Source: an uncultured bacterium
GTDB lineage: Bacteria > Bacteroidota > Bacteroidia > Bacteroidales > Bacteroidaceae
NCBI GenBank assembly: GCA_905215555.1
Contig: CAJMQU010000006.1
Coordinates: 1 to 64,000 of the forward strand
Direction: 5' to 3'
DNA length: 64,000 nucleotides
Position numbers and translations under genes: made by a program. The notes under the pieces were generated by a model. The model made no database searches, was not told where the DNA came from, and was given only the letters and a program-made list of their open reading frames with translations. Positions 9,201-17,768 of the stretch are shown in pieces (position 1 is the stretch's first letter; the number at the start of each line of letters is the position of its first letter).

Positions 9201-9208
9201 CAAAGCTA
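9201..9208 (-). promoter_or_regulatory. -7 element of the ROK-MFS-SIS operon
   Basis: Plus-strand CAAAGCTA is the complement of TAGCTTTG, an exact TAnnTTTG match 45 bases upstream of the ROK start. No convincing -33 box was seen. Confidence 0.55.
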
Positions 9209-9489
9209 TGAATTTATTTCGTTTTCCATGCTTGGAAAAGAAGGTAAATGTGTGTAAAATACGTCACTAATCACTAAAATATATTTAGTATGTTTTGTTT
9301 AGGGCGTATAATCTGTATTACATATAGTTGATAATCAGTTGTTGAAATGTTTTTTAATACATCTTAAAATAATGTGTTTTATGTTTGTTAATAATTAGAG
9401 GCGTGTCAGCTCTCAGTGAGCCAGAACCTTGATTTATACAATTAGTGTAATTTGTGTTCATTCAGCAGTTCTATCCCGAAGAAAAATCT

Positions 9490-9497
9490 TATTTTTG
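9490..9497 (+). promoter_or_regulatory. -7 element for the radical SAM gene
   Basis: TATTTTTG, an exact TAnnTTTG match, 18 bases upstream of the ATG at 9516. It implies a very short leader and lies downstream of an in-frame earlier codon at 9429, which supports the 9516 start. Confidence 0.55.
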
Positions 9498-9515
9498 TCA
9501 TTAAATAACTGGCAT

Positions 9516-10445
9516 ATGGATTCCACACCTATATTATATAATGAGTTTCCGCTCTTCCTGAAACGTTATTTTCCGTATAAAGTACAGAAGATATCGCTTA
9601 ATGCCGGGTTCACCTGTCCCAACAGGGATGGCTCCAAAGGTTATGGCGGCTGCACTTATTGCAACAATCAGACTTTTAATCCCGAATATTGCCGTACCGA
9701 AAAATCCGTCACTCAGCAATTGGAAGAGGGTAAAGTCTTTTTCTCCCATAAGTATCCCGAAATGAAATATCTTGCCTATTTTCAGGCATATACCAATACT
9801 TACGGTGGACTGGAAGCCTTGAAACAAAAGTATGAAGAAGCCCTGACAGTACCTGATGTCGTAGGGTTGGTCATTGGCACGCGTCCGGACTGTATGCCGG
9901 ATACTTTATTACACTATCTGGAAGAAGTGAACAAACATACCTTTTTATTAGTTGAATACGGCATTGAAAGTACTAATGATGTAACGTTGCGCCGTATCAA
10001 CCGTGGACATACTTATCAGGACACGGTAGATGCTGTCGAGCGCACCGCTGCTTGTGGTATCCTTACCGGCGGACACGTCATACTGGGACTTCCAGGGGAG
10101 ACGCATGAAGAACTGGTGTCTCAGGCTTCTGTCTTGTCTCGTTTGCCGCTTACCACTCTGAAGATGCATCAGTTGCAGCTGATACGTGGTACCCGTATGG
10201 CACATGAATACGAACAGCATCCCGAAGATTTCCAACTGTTCGATGTGGAAGAATATATTGACTTGGTGGTAGACTACGTAGAGCATCTTCGCCCGGATTT
10301 AGTACTGGAACGCTTTGTCTCACAGTCTCCTAAAGAATTGTTAATAGCACCCGACTGGGGACTGAAAAATTATGAATTCAACCATCGTGTGCAAAAAAGA
10401 ATGCGCCAGCTTGGTGCTTATCAGGGAAAGAAATATGAAATGTGA
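9516..10445 (+). CDS. YhcC-type radical SAM protein (TIGR01212 family)
   Basis: A 309-residue radical SAM protein of the Elp3-like YhcC group; the reaction is not established. The cluster Cys residues are in TCPNRDGSKGYGGCTYC, a C-x11-C-x2-C spacing typical of this group rather than CX3CX2C. The block HVILGLPGETHEELV follows the barrel pattern, and the C-terminal APDWGLKNYEFNHRVQ is a family ending. I start at ATG 9516 (MDSTPILYNEF) because the family begins there and a -7 element lies just upstream; the frame is open further upstream but those residues do not look conserved. The flavodiiron gene follows after 60 bases with its own promoter. Confidence 0.88.
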   Translation: MDSTPILYNEFPLFLKRYFPYKVQKISLNAGFTCPNRDGSKGYGGCTYCNNQTFNPEYCRTEKSVTQQLEEGKVFFSHKYPEMKYLAYFQAYTNTYGGLEALKQKYEEALTVPDVVGLVIGTRPDCMPDTLLHYLEEVNKHTFLLVEYGIESTNDVTLRRINRGHTYQDTVDAVERTAACGILTGGHVILGLPGETHEELVSQASVLSRLPLTTLKMHQLQLIRGTRMAHEYEQHPEDFQLFDVEEYIDLVVDYVEHLRPDLVLERFVSQSPKELLIAPDWGLKNYEFNHRVQKRMRQLGAYQGKKYEM

Positions 10446-10456
10446 GAAAAAACACT

Positions 10457-10464
10457 TATTTTTG
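10457..10464 (+). promoter_or_regulatory. -7 element for the flavodiiron gene
   Basis: TATTTTTG, an exact TAnnTTTG match, 41 bases upstream of the start at 10506. Confidence 0.5.
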
Positions 10465-10505
10465 CGGCTGTTTAAATGTGGAATCAATCTAAATAAAGAA
10501 GTATT

Positions 10506-11714
10506 ATGAACCAAAAGACAATGATAAAAGGAAAAATACACTACGTAGGAGTGAATGACCGCAACAAGCATTTGTTTGAAGGCCTGTGGCCGTTGCCTTA
10601 CGGGGTATCTTATAACTCTTATCTGATAGATGACGAAACTGTAGCATTGATTGATACGGTAGATGCCTGTTACTTTGAGGTATATCTCCGGAAGATAAAA
10701 AGTATTATCGGTGAACGCCCGATTCAATATCTGATAATCAATCACATGGAACCCGATCATTCCGGTTCTATCCGCCTTATTAAACAACATTACCCTGATA
10801 TCATCATTGTAGGAAATAAGCAGACTTTCGGCATGATCGAGGGGTACTATGGTGTGACGGGGGAGCAATACGTTGTGAAGGACGAGGATTTCCTGGCACT
10901 GGGACATCATAAACTGCGTTTCTACCTGACACCGATGGTGCATTGGCCCGAAACTATGATGACTTTTGACGAAACGGAAGGTGTGCTCTTCGCCGGTGAC
11001 GGCTTCGGTTGTTTCGGTACGCTGGACGGTGGTTTTCTCGATACCCGCATCAATACAGACCGCTATTGGGATGAGATGGTGCGTTATTACTCCAACATCG
11101 TAGGTAAGTATGGTTCTCCGGTGCAGAAGGCTTTGCAGAAATTGGGGGGACTACACATTACCACCATTTGTTCTACTCATGGTCCAGTCTGGACGGACTA
11201 TATAGATAAGGTGATAGGCATTTACGACAAACTGAGCCGTTATGCTGCGGACGAAGGTGTGGTGATAGCTTATGGCTCTATGTACGGTCATACGGAACAG
11301 ATGGCGGAAGCTATCGCTGCCGAACTCTCGGCACAGGGCATCAAGAATATCGTGATGCACAATGTGAGCAAGAGTAATCCTTCCTATATTATTGCAGATA
11401 TCTTTAAATACCGTGGACTGATCATCGGCAGCCCCACCTACAGTAACCAGATTTATCCGGATATCGAATCTTTGCTTTCCAAGATACTGGTGCGTGAAGT
11501 GAAAGGACGCTATTTGGGTTACTTCGGTTCGTTTACTTGGGCGGGTGCCGCAGTGAAGCGTATGGCTGAATTTGCCGAGAAGAGTAAGTTCGAAATCGTA
11601 GCTGATCCGGTAGAGATGAAGCAAGCGATGAAAGACATCACTTACGAACAATGTGAACACCTGGCACGTTCTATGGCAGAGCGCCTGAAGAAAGACCGGG
11701 GAGAAAGTTATTAA
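10506..11714 (+). CDS. Flavodiiron protein (FprA-type A flavoprotein)
   Basis: Soluble oxygen and/or nitric-oxide reductase of anaerobes. In 402 residues it combines an N-terminal metallo-beta-lactamase-like diiron domain and a C-terminal flavodoxin domain. The diiron ligands are visible in HMEPDH near residue 80 (H-x-E-x-D-H), in PMVHWPETMM, in FAGDGFG and in STHGPVW. The FMN-binding loop is YGSMYGHTEQM near residue 255. There is no rubredoxin extension, so electrons come from a separate rubredoxin or reductase. Role: detoxifying oxygen or NO in the gut. The hemerythrin-like protein at 62458 may have a related role. Confidence 0.93.
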   Translation: MNQKTMIKGKIHYVGVNDRNKHLFEGLWPLPYGVSYNSYLIDDETVALIDTVDACYFEVYLRKIKSIIGERPIQYLIINHMEPDHSGSIRLIKQHYPDIIIVGNKQTFGMIEGYYGVTGEQYVVKDEDFLALGHHKLRFYLTPMVHWPETMMTFDETEGVLFAGDGFGCFGTLDGGFLDTRINTDRYWDEMVRYYSNIVGKYGSPVQKALQKLGGLHITTICSTHGPVWTDYIDKVIGIYDKLSRYAADEGVVIAYGSMYGHTEQMAEAIAAELSAQGIKNIVMHNVSKSNPSYIIADIFKYRGLIIGSPTYSNQIYPDIESLLSKILVREVKGRYLGYFGSFTWAGAAVKRMAEFAEKSKFEIVADPVEMKQAMKDITYEQCEHLARSMAERLKKDRGESY

Positions 11715-11821
11715 TTATTAAATAGGATTTGTCATGCGGCATCATAGCGCAGCCAATAAATATCTAATAATTTATAATTCACAATTAGAAAAGTTTATTA
11801 ACCTGATAAAAAACAATCACA

Positions 11822-12634
11822 ATGAGACTAATCATCCAACCGGATTATCAATCCGTATCTAAGTGGGCTGCCCATTATGTGGCCGCTAAAATTAAGGCAG
11901 CTAATCCGACGCCTGAAAAACCGTTTGTTCTGGGTTGTCCTACCGGTTCATCACCCCTCGGTATGTATAAGGAGCTAATCGAGCTGAACAAGAAAGGAAT
12001 TATTTCTTTCGAGAATGTGGTTACTTTCAATATGGACGAGTATGTAGGTTTGCCAAAAGAACACCCTGAAAGCTATTACTCTTTCATGTGGAACAACTTC
12101 TTCAGTCACATTGACATCAAACCGGAAAACACTAATATCCTGAACGGTAACGCTGCCGATTTGGATGCTGAATGTGCACGCTATGAAGAGAAGATCAAAT
12201 CTTACGGTGGTATCGACCTGTTTATGGGCGGTATTGGTCCTGACGGACACATTGCTTTCAATGAGCCGGGGTCTTCTTTATCTTCACGCACACGTCAGAA
12301 GACATTGACTACAGATACGATCATTGCCAATTCCCGTTTCTTCGACAACGATGTGAACAAAGTGCCTAAAACCGCTCTTACTGTGGGTGTAGGCACGGTG
12401 CTTTCTGCTAAGGAAGTGATGATTATCGTGAACGGACATAACAAGGCACGTGCTCTTTATCATGCGGTAGAAGGTGCCATCACGCAGATGTGGACTATCA
12501 GCGCCCTGCAGATGCATGAAAAAGGTATTATTGTGGCAGATGACGACGCAACTTTTGAACTGAAAGTAGGTACATACCGTTACTTCAAAGATATTGAGGC
12601 AGACCATCTGGATCCGTCTTCTTTGCTGAAGTAA
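11822..12634 (+). CDS. nagB: Glucosamine-6-phosphate deaminase NagB
   Basis: Converts glucosamine 6-phosphate to fructose 6-phosphate and ammonia, the entry of amino sugars into glycolysis; cytoplasmic. The 270-residue length matches the NagB family. Visible motifs are FNMDEYVGL with the catalytic Asp pair near residue 72, and GGIGPDGHIAFNEPGSS with the catalytic His and Glu near residues 143-148. The TSSL-type end of a hexosamine enzyme is present. A strong hairpin terminator follows. Near the sialidase and the ROK-MFS-SIS operon, it would receive hexosamine phosphates released from host glycans. Confidence 0.95.
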   Translation: MRLIIQPDYQSVSKWAAHYVAAKIKAANPTPEKPFVLGCPTGSSPLGMYKELIELNKKGIISFENVVTFNMDEYVGLPKEHPESYYSFMWNNFFSHIDIKPENTNILNGNAADLDAECARYEEKIKSYGGIDLFMGGIGPDGHIAFNEPGSSLSSRTRQKTLTTDTIIANSRFFDNDVNKVPKTALTVGVGTVLSAKEVMIIVNGHNKARALYHAVEGAITQMWTISALQMHEKGIIVADDDATFELKVGTYRYFKDIEADHLDPSSLLK

Positions 12635-12660
12635 GAGAGTATTTCATACTATAAAAATAA

Positions 12661-12716
12661 TTGCGCAGTCCGTTTTCCGCTGATAGTGTGGAGCGGGATG
12701 CGCAATTTCTTTTTAA
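12661..12716 (+). terminator. Terminator after nagB
   Basis: Arms TTGCGCA (12661-12667) and TGCGCAA (12699-12705), with inner CCGCT/AGCGG pairing, followed by TTTCTTTTT. It lies 27 bases after the nagB stop. Confidence 0.8.
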
Positions 12717-12873
12717 TATTGTCCACTTATTACTGGAAAATGCTGTCTTTTTTAAAGGTAATACATTGAAGATTAACTTTCTACTGAAGATTAGTTTTGT
12801 CCACTGGGATTTGTTTGTTATCATCTTTATCGTTTCTAACTTTATAGCTTTTAAATGAATAAATGGTTTGAAT

Positions 12874-13512
12874 ATGAATGATGCGGATTGCCCTTTTGAT
12901 GCCCTGTTATGTCGTTCTCTTTCATTATTCCATCAATTCCGGCTGTATGACGATTGTGTAGAAGAAGAAAATGCTTTCCGGGCCCTTAGAGAAGCGGAAA
13001 AAATAGTGAGTGATACTAGGAATGGGATTTGTGTAGCAAAACTGGGATGCGTGATAGAATGTCTGGCACATCGGTTTTTTATAGATGATGACACGGACGG
13101 GATGCTGGGGAAAGTGGATGCGTTTCTGATAAAGTTTTGGAAAGGTTTGAAGCCTCTTTCTGCAGAAACTTTTATCGCTTCTTTGTGGATTGGAGAGTAC
13201 TTTCTGTTACGTCTGAAGAATCCAAAATCCCGTGTCCGTGTCCGGAGCAGGAAGATGGTAGCCAAGCTCCTTTCGTTTATGGCAGATATGCTTCATAAAC
13301 CTGAAAAGCAAAAAGTACTCTGCCTCTCTTCTAATGATGTCTTTGAAGAAACTGTAGACTGGGTGAAAGAAGTCTGTGATATGCATATTTGTGAAAAACA
13401 GATGGTTCTTTTGCTGGAGAGGCTTTATTCTCTTCAAGAAAAAGGGCTGTTGCAACAAGAGGAGGGAGGAAAGAATACTTTACGGCAACAGATGTGGGAT
13501 TTTTATTATTAA
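12874..13512 (+). CDS. Hypothetical protein, no recognised family
   Basis: A 212-residue predicted soluble protein that I do not recognise. It has no signal peptide, is mostly helical in character, and has an unusual number of Cys residues in its first half. A basic segment (RVRVRSRKMVAKLL) lies near residue 125 and it ends in an acidic, Gln-rich tail. I start at ATG 12874; an in-frame TTG lies two codons upstream. The stop falls five bases before the -7 element of the sialidase gene, so it is separate from it. The upstream 12717-12873 region is AT-rich without a clear promoter. Confidence 0.6.
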   Translation: MNDADCPFDALLCRSLSLFHQFRLYDDCVEEENAFRALREAEKIVSDTRNGICVAKLGCVIECLAHRFFIDDDTDGMLGKVDAFLIKFWKGLKPLSAETFIASLWIGEYFLLRLKNPKSRVRVRSRKMVAKLLSFMADMLHKPEKQKVLCLSSNDVFEETVDWVKEVCDMHICEKQMVLLLERLYSLQEKGLLQQEEGGKNTLRQQMWDFYY

Positions 13513-13516
13513 ATGT

Positions 13517-13524
13517 TATCTTTG
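13517..13524 (+). promoter_or_regulatory. -7 element for the sialidase gene
   Basis: TATCTTTG, an exact TAnnTTTG match, 34 bases upstream of the sialidase ATG and just after the stop of the preceding orphan gene. The -33 region is weak. Confidence 0.55.
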
Positions 13525-13558
13525 AGGCTGATAACACTCTATTAACTTTATCTATATT

Positions 13559-15196
13559 ATGAAGAAGCCGATAATTCTGTTTTTATTATTCTGTTTGTTG
13601 TGTGCCATCCCGGTTGTCCGGGCTGCAGATACAATTTTTGTCCGGGAGACACAGATTCCTGTTTTGATAGAAAGGGCGGATAATGTCTTATTCTGTTTGC
13701 GCCTCGATGCAAAGGAAAGCAAGGTGCTGAATGAGGTAGTTCTAGATTTAAACGTGCCGGCTAATCCGGCTGCAATCCAGTCTGTGAAACTCTACTATAG
13801 TGGCACTGAGGCATTGCAGGATCGAGGAAAGAAACGCTTTGCTCCCGTAGAATATGTTTCAAGCCATACGCCCGGAAAGACCTTGGCGGCCAATCCTTCT
13901 TATTCTATAAAGAAAGGGGAAGTGCTTGATCCGCATAGCCGCGTTGTCCTGGCAGCCAATCAGAATTTATTTCCCGGAATTAATTTCTTTTGGATTAGTT
14001 TGCAGATGAAGCCGGAAACTTCGTTGGATACTAAGGTTTCAGCATCTGTGGCATCAGTTACTTTGGATGGTAGAGAAGCATTTCTGAATATTGTTTCTCC
14101 GCAAGGCATCGAACATCGGATGGGAGTAGGAGTGCGTCACGCCGGTGATGATAATTCGGCTGCGTATCGCATTCCGGGACTGGTCACCACCAATAAGGGA
14201 ACCTTGTTGGGCGTATATGATGTACGCTATAACAACAGTGCCGATTTGCAGGAACATGTGGATATCGGATTGAGTCGCAGTACAGATGGGGGAAAAACTT
14301 GGGAAAAGATGCGGCTACCTTTGACTTTCGGTGAAACGGGCGGACTTCCTTCGGCTCAGAATGGGGTAGGCGACCCTTCTATTTTGGTAGATACAAAGAC
14401 AAATAATGTGTGGATAGTGGCAGCCTGGACGCATGGCATGGGTAATCAGCGTGCTTGGTGGAGTTCTCATCCGGGACTGGACATAAATCGTACGGCACAA
14501 CTTGTACTGGCAAAGAGTACAGACGATGGTAAAACCTGGTCGGCGCCTATTAATATAACAGAACAAGTAAAAGAGCCATCCTGGTATTTCTTATTGCAAG
14601 GCCCCGGAAGAGGTATCACTATGGAGAATGGTACCTTGGTTTTTCCTACCCAGTTCATTGACTCTACCCGTGTGCCGAATGCCGGTATCATGTACAGCAA
14701 AGATAGGGGGAAGACCTGGAAAATGCATAACTATGCCCGTACAAATACCACAGAGGCACAGGTTGCCGAAGTTGAGCCGGGAGTGCTTATGCTGAATATG
14801 CGTGATAATCGGGGGGGAAGCCGTGCTGTAGCCATCACAAAGGATTTAGGTGAAACGTGGACCGAACATGAATCCTCGCGTAAAGCACTGCAGGAGCCGG
14901 TTTGCATGGCAAGCCTGATTAGTGTAAAGGCGAAAGACAATATTCTGAATCGCAATCTACTTATCTTTTCTAATCCCAATACAACGAAGGGACGTTATGA
15001 CATTACGATCAAGATCAGCTTGGATGGAGGCATTACCTGGCTTCCGGAACATCAGCTTCTGTTGGATGAAGGTGATAACTGGGGGTACTCTTGCCTCACT
15101 ATGGTTGATAAGGAAACTATTGGTATACTTTATGAGAGTAGCGTTGCTCATATCACATTCCAGACAATTAAACTAAAAGATATTGTGAATAGCTGA
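13559..15196 (+). CDS. nanH: Exo-alpha-sialidase, GH33, exported
   Basis: Releases terminal sialic acids from host glycans. The 545-residue protein has a signal peptide (residues 1-22), an N-terminal beta-sandwich domain (about 25-185), then a six-bladed propeller. The family RIP motif is YRIPGL near residue 203, supplying the carboxylate-binding Arg. Five Asp boxes are visible: STDGGKTW, STDDGKTW, SKDRGKTW, TKDLGETW and SLDGGITW, at about residues 240, 320, 380, 426 and 486. Size and layout match Bacteroides fragilis NanH. No sialic-acid lyase or epimerase gene is in the window. The TPR regulator after it has its own promoter. Confidence 0.93.
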   Translation: MKKPIILFLLFCLLCAIPVVRAADTIFVRETQIPVLIERADNVLFCLRLDAKESKVLNEVVLDLNVPANPAAIQSVKLYYSGTEALQDRGKKRFAPVEYVSSHTPGKTLAANPSYSIKKGEVLDPHSRVVLAANQNLFPGINFFWISLQMKPETSLDTKVSASVASVTLDGREAFLNIVSPQGIEHRMGVGVRHAGDDNSAAYRIPGLVTTNKGTLLGVYDVRYNNSADLQEHVDIGLSRSTDGGKTWEKMRLPLTFGETGGLPSAQNGVGDPSILVDTKTNNVWIVAAWTHGMGNQRAWWSSHPGLDINRTAQLVLAKSTDDGKTWSAPINITEQVKEPSWYFLLQGPGRGITMENGTLVFPTQFIDSTRVPNAGIMYSKDRGKTWKMHNYARTNTTEAQVAEVEPGVLMLNMRDNRGGSRAVAITKDLGETWTEHESSRKALQEPVCMASLISVKAKDNILNRNLLIFSNPNTTKGRYDITIKISLDGGITWLPEHQLLLDEGDNWGYSCLTMVDKETIGILYESSVAHITFQTIKLKDIVNS

Positions 15197-15227
15197 ATTG
15201 AATAAATAGCTAAAATCGTTATCTTTG
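15197..15227 (+). promoter_or_regulatory. Promoter of the first TPR regulator gene
   Basis: A -33-like ATTG (15197-15200) and an exact -7 TATCTTTG (15220-15227) are separated by 19 bases, the expected spacing for the Bacteroides primary sigma factor. The start codon is 32 bases downstream. Confidence 0.65.
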
Positions 15228-15258
15228 ACGCGGTATACCAAATGAGAGAATCGTAAGC

Positions 15259-16938
15259 ATGAGACGACAACTGTGTTTGCTTTCTGTACTGTTATGGCTA
15301 TTCGGACTGTTTTTTGCTTGCACCCCTTCTGCGAATAAAGAAGCAATACTTCTGGAACGTGTAGAGGATTGTATGGAGACTCGGCCGGATAGCGCGTTAC
15401 TTCTTATACAACAAATTCCCCATCCTGAAAAATTGTATGGTCAGCAGCGCGCTGACTATGCCTTGTTGCTGACACAGGCCCGTGACAAAAACTATCTGGA
15501 TAGTTTGCAATCAGACTCTTTGATTGAGATTGCAGTGAATTATTATAAAGATAAGGAGGATAAAACTAAAGCAGGAAAATCTTTTTTTTATTACGGTAAA
15601 GTGCTTTTGCGCAGTGATAAGAATACAGAAGCAGTGGAGGCGTATCTACTTGCTCAAATATTACTGGATGACTCTCGGGAATATAAACTGCAAGGATTAC
15701 TGGAGGAGAACATCGGGATGCTGAATTATGGTCAGCGGATGTATGATGCTGCTATACTGAATTTTTGGAAAGCTATCGATGACTATAAGTTGGCGGAAGA
15801 TACTTTAGGTATGATATACACCTATCGGAATCTGGCACGTGGGTATATGATGAAGGCAAATAATGATAGTGCCCGGTGGTGCATCGATGAGGGGTTGAAG
15901 TTACTGACGGATACAACGCACCGCGTACGTTCTTCTTTCTTCCAGCTACTTGGAATCATAGCTGAAAGCGACAAGGACTATGAGGCTGCTATCGGCTTTT
16001 TCCGGCAAGCATTATTGAATGAACCCAATACCCTTAGTCAGTATCATTATTATATGTCTCTGGGCAAGGTTTATTTAGCTATGAGGCGTTTTGATGAAGC
16101 GGAACAAGGCTTTAGGAAAGCGATGGAGTGTGGCAAAAAGTATACGCAGGCAGGGGCATGCAATTATTTGTTTGAGCTGGAAAAGGCGAGAGGTAATTAT
16201 AAAAAAGCGATCTTCTATAAAGAGCGATCTGATTCTTTATTACAGATAGTGAATAATGAAAACCTGCAAAAGCAGATGCTGACTTTGCAAAAGAAATATG
16301 AGAATGAGAAATTAAGGATGGAGAATGAACAGATTAAACTGGAAAAAAGAAGCCAGTTCTATCTGCTGCTACTGATTGCCATCCTTATGGTAATTGCCAT
16401 TGTGATTATCTGGAATAAATATAGGAGGCATTTTCAGCGGAATATTGATATTATCAGAAAGAACCAAAAAGAAATAGAAGAGTATGCATTCCGCATAGAC
16501 GAGGTTAAACGGAAAAGTGAGCAGGAGCAGCTGCTAAAAAAGAAAAAGATAGCCGATTTGAACGGGAAAATCGTATTGTTGACTGCCGAGAATAAGGAAC
16601 TGCGCGAAAATACATGTGTGAAAGCTTCTTGTGTATTGGAGCAATTGAATAAAGGTAAGTTAATCGTTCAGCGAATGACTGTAGAGGAGCGGCAGAATCT
16701 TTTTGATTTTCTGGATTTGATTTTTGCCGATTTTATATCCCGTTTAAATAAGGATTATACAATGACAAAGACCGACCTCATTTTGTCGGCTTTACTAAAG
16801 GTCGGATTTACCACTAACCAGCTGATGTTTGTTTTCGATTGTGAGCGAAATTCTGTTTATCGGATGAAGTTGCGGCTGAAAGAACATCTTTGTATAGATA
16901 AGGAAAAGCCTCTGGAAGAGTTTATTCTATTCTATTAA
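15259..16938 (+). CDS. Membrane-anchored TPR protein with C-terminal HTH-like domain
   Basis: A 559-residue predicted regulator. It opens with a lipoprotein-like signal (WLFGLFFAC), followed by tetratricopeptide-type helical repeats (about residues 50-330), one transmembrane segment (about 363-387, rich in Leu, Ile and Val), a long basic/acidic coiled coil (about 390-465), and a C-terminal region with helix-turn-helix character (LILSALLKVGFTTNQLMFVF and following). This layout suggests an envelope sensor with a cytoplasmic DNA-binding tail. That is inference. It has a good promoter and is followed by a small secreted DUF3244-like protein, a common Bacteroides pairing. A similar protein lies at 25424. 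Confidence 0.75.
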   Translation: MRRQLCLLSVLLWLFGLFFACTPSANKEAILLERVEDCMETRPDSALLLIQQIPHPEKLYGQQRADYALLLTQARDKNYLDSLQSDSLIEIAVNYYKDKEDKTKAGKSFFYYGKVLLRSDKNTEAVEAYLLAQILLDDSREYKLQGLLEENIGMLNYGQRMYDAAILNFWKAIDDYKLAEDTLGMIYTYRNLARGYMMKANNDSARWCIDEGLKLLTDTTHRVRSSFFQLLGIIAESDKDYEAAIGFFRQALLNEPNTLSQYHYYMSLGKVYLAMRRFDEAEQGFRKAMECGKKYTQAGACNYLFELEKARGNYKKAIFYKERSDSLLQIVNNENLQKQMLTLQKKYENEKLRMENEQIKLEKRSQFYLLLLIAILMVIAIVIIWNKYRRHFQRNIDIIRKNQKEIEEYAFRIDEVKRKSEQEQLLKKKKIADLNGKIVLLTAENKELRENTCVKASCVLEQLNKGKLIVQRMTVEERQNLFDFLDLIFADFISRLNKDYTMTKTDLILSALLKVGFTTNQLMFVFDCERNSVYRMKLRLKEHLCIDKEKPLEEFILFY

Positions 16939-17030
16939 TTGATGTTTTTTTGTCCATACTTTATTGGATGTTGTGGTTGTATGGTGTTGATATACAGGTT
17001 GATGTGTTGGTTTGTTTTGTCCACACTCTT

Positions 17031-17064
17031 TTTTAGGTTATGTAGTTTCAGTGCTTTACCTTTG
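17031..17064 (+). promoter_or_regulatory. Promoter of the DUF3244-like gene
   Basis: Exact -7 TACCTTTG (17057-17064) with a weak TTTT -33 at 17031. The ATG follows at 17089. Confidence 0.5.
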
Positions 17065-17088
17065 ACGAAAATTTAAATCGTAAAAGCA

Positions 17089-17502
17089 ATGAAATCTAAG
17101 TTTGTTCTTTGTTTGGTCGGATTCTTTTTCCTGTTTGTTATAAATGTTCAATCATCTGTAGTTGGAGATTTTAAAATAATAGGAAATATTTCTTTATCCG
17201 GCAATGATGTTCCTTTTGAAACGGAGTTCAGCGATGGGAATGACCACCGTTCAATAACGCCTGATGTCCCAATTCTTGTAACCTTGTTTGATGGTAATCG
17301 GGTAGAAATTGATTTTATATCGGCTGTAGGTGAGGTAGAAATATCTATCTCTCAAAATGGCGCTTTGGTGTATAGTTCCTCTGAAAATATCTCTATTCCG
17401 GTTCTGAAAAATATCCGGTTGGCGGATGGGTTGACTGGCTCTTTCTATATAGAAATAAGAGGAAGTAACGGAGCTTATGCTTATGGTGCGTTTAATTTAT
17501 AG
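17089..17502 (+). CDS. Small secreted DUF3244-like protein
   Basis: A 137-residue protein with a clear signal peptide (residues 1-23, LCLVGFFFLFVINVQSS) and an all-beta remainder of about 110 residues. The pattern of a short hydrophobic-strand sandwich ending in FYIEIRGSNGAYAYGAFNL resembles Bacteroides DUF3244 proteins, which often sit next to TPR regulators as here. Function is unknown; a ligand or reporter for the neighbouring sensor is possible but unproven. It has its own promoter and a strong terminator about 90 bases downstream. Confidence 0.72.
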   Translation: MKSKFVLCLVGFFFLFVINVQSSVVGDFKIIGNISLSGNDVPFETEFSDGNDHRSITPDVPILVTLFDGNRVEIDFISAVGEVEISISQNGALVYSSSENISIPVLKNIRLADGLTGSFYIEIRGSNGAYAYGAFNL

Positions 17503-17590
17503 TAAGACTGACATCACAGACACTGTTACTATATTTATCATTATAATTACTGGTTAGGGTGTTGGATATTGATTATCTGAATGCTCTATA

Positions 17591-17637
17591 GGCGGAGAGT
17601 CCTCTGATGACAGAGGACCTTTCCGCTTTTGTTTTTA
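17591..17637 (+). terminator. Terminator after the DUF3244-like gene
   Basis: Inner stem TCCTCTG/CAGAGGA and outer GCGGA/TCCGC arms, followed by TTTTGTTTTT. Confidence 0.8.
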
Positions 17638-17768
17638 ATCTTATTGTATATCAAGGAATAATTTGTAGTGTTTGTCATATCCTTAATAAACCAACGATAT
17701 AGAAACACGAAAAATAGTTGTAATCTTTTTCTTATTGGAAGTATGTACCGGGCTAGTCTTGATGTGAC

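Larger units (their letters stand above)
9157..9515. other. Divergent intergenic region, no gene seen
   Basis: AT-rich gap between the divergent ROK operon and the radical SAM gene, holding a -7 element for each side (9201-9208 minus, 9490-9497 plus). A stretch at 9430-9460 (GATTTATAC ... GTGTAATTTGTGTT) resembles a decayed copy of the CACAGATTACAC repeat family. No RNA or small ORF could be supported. Confidence 0.5.

Noticed and set aside
9429..9515. N-terminal extension of the radical SAM protein
   Set aside because: Residues do not look like the family, and a -7 element at 9490 falls inside the extension.
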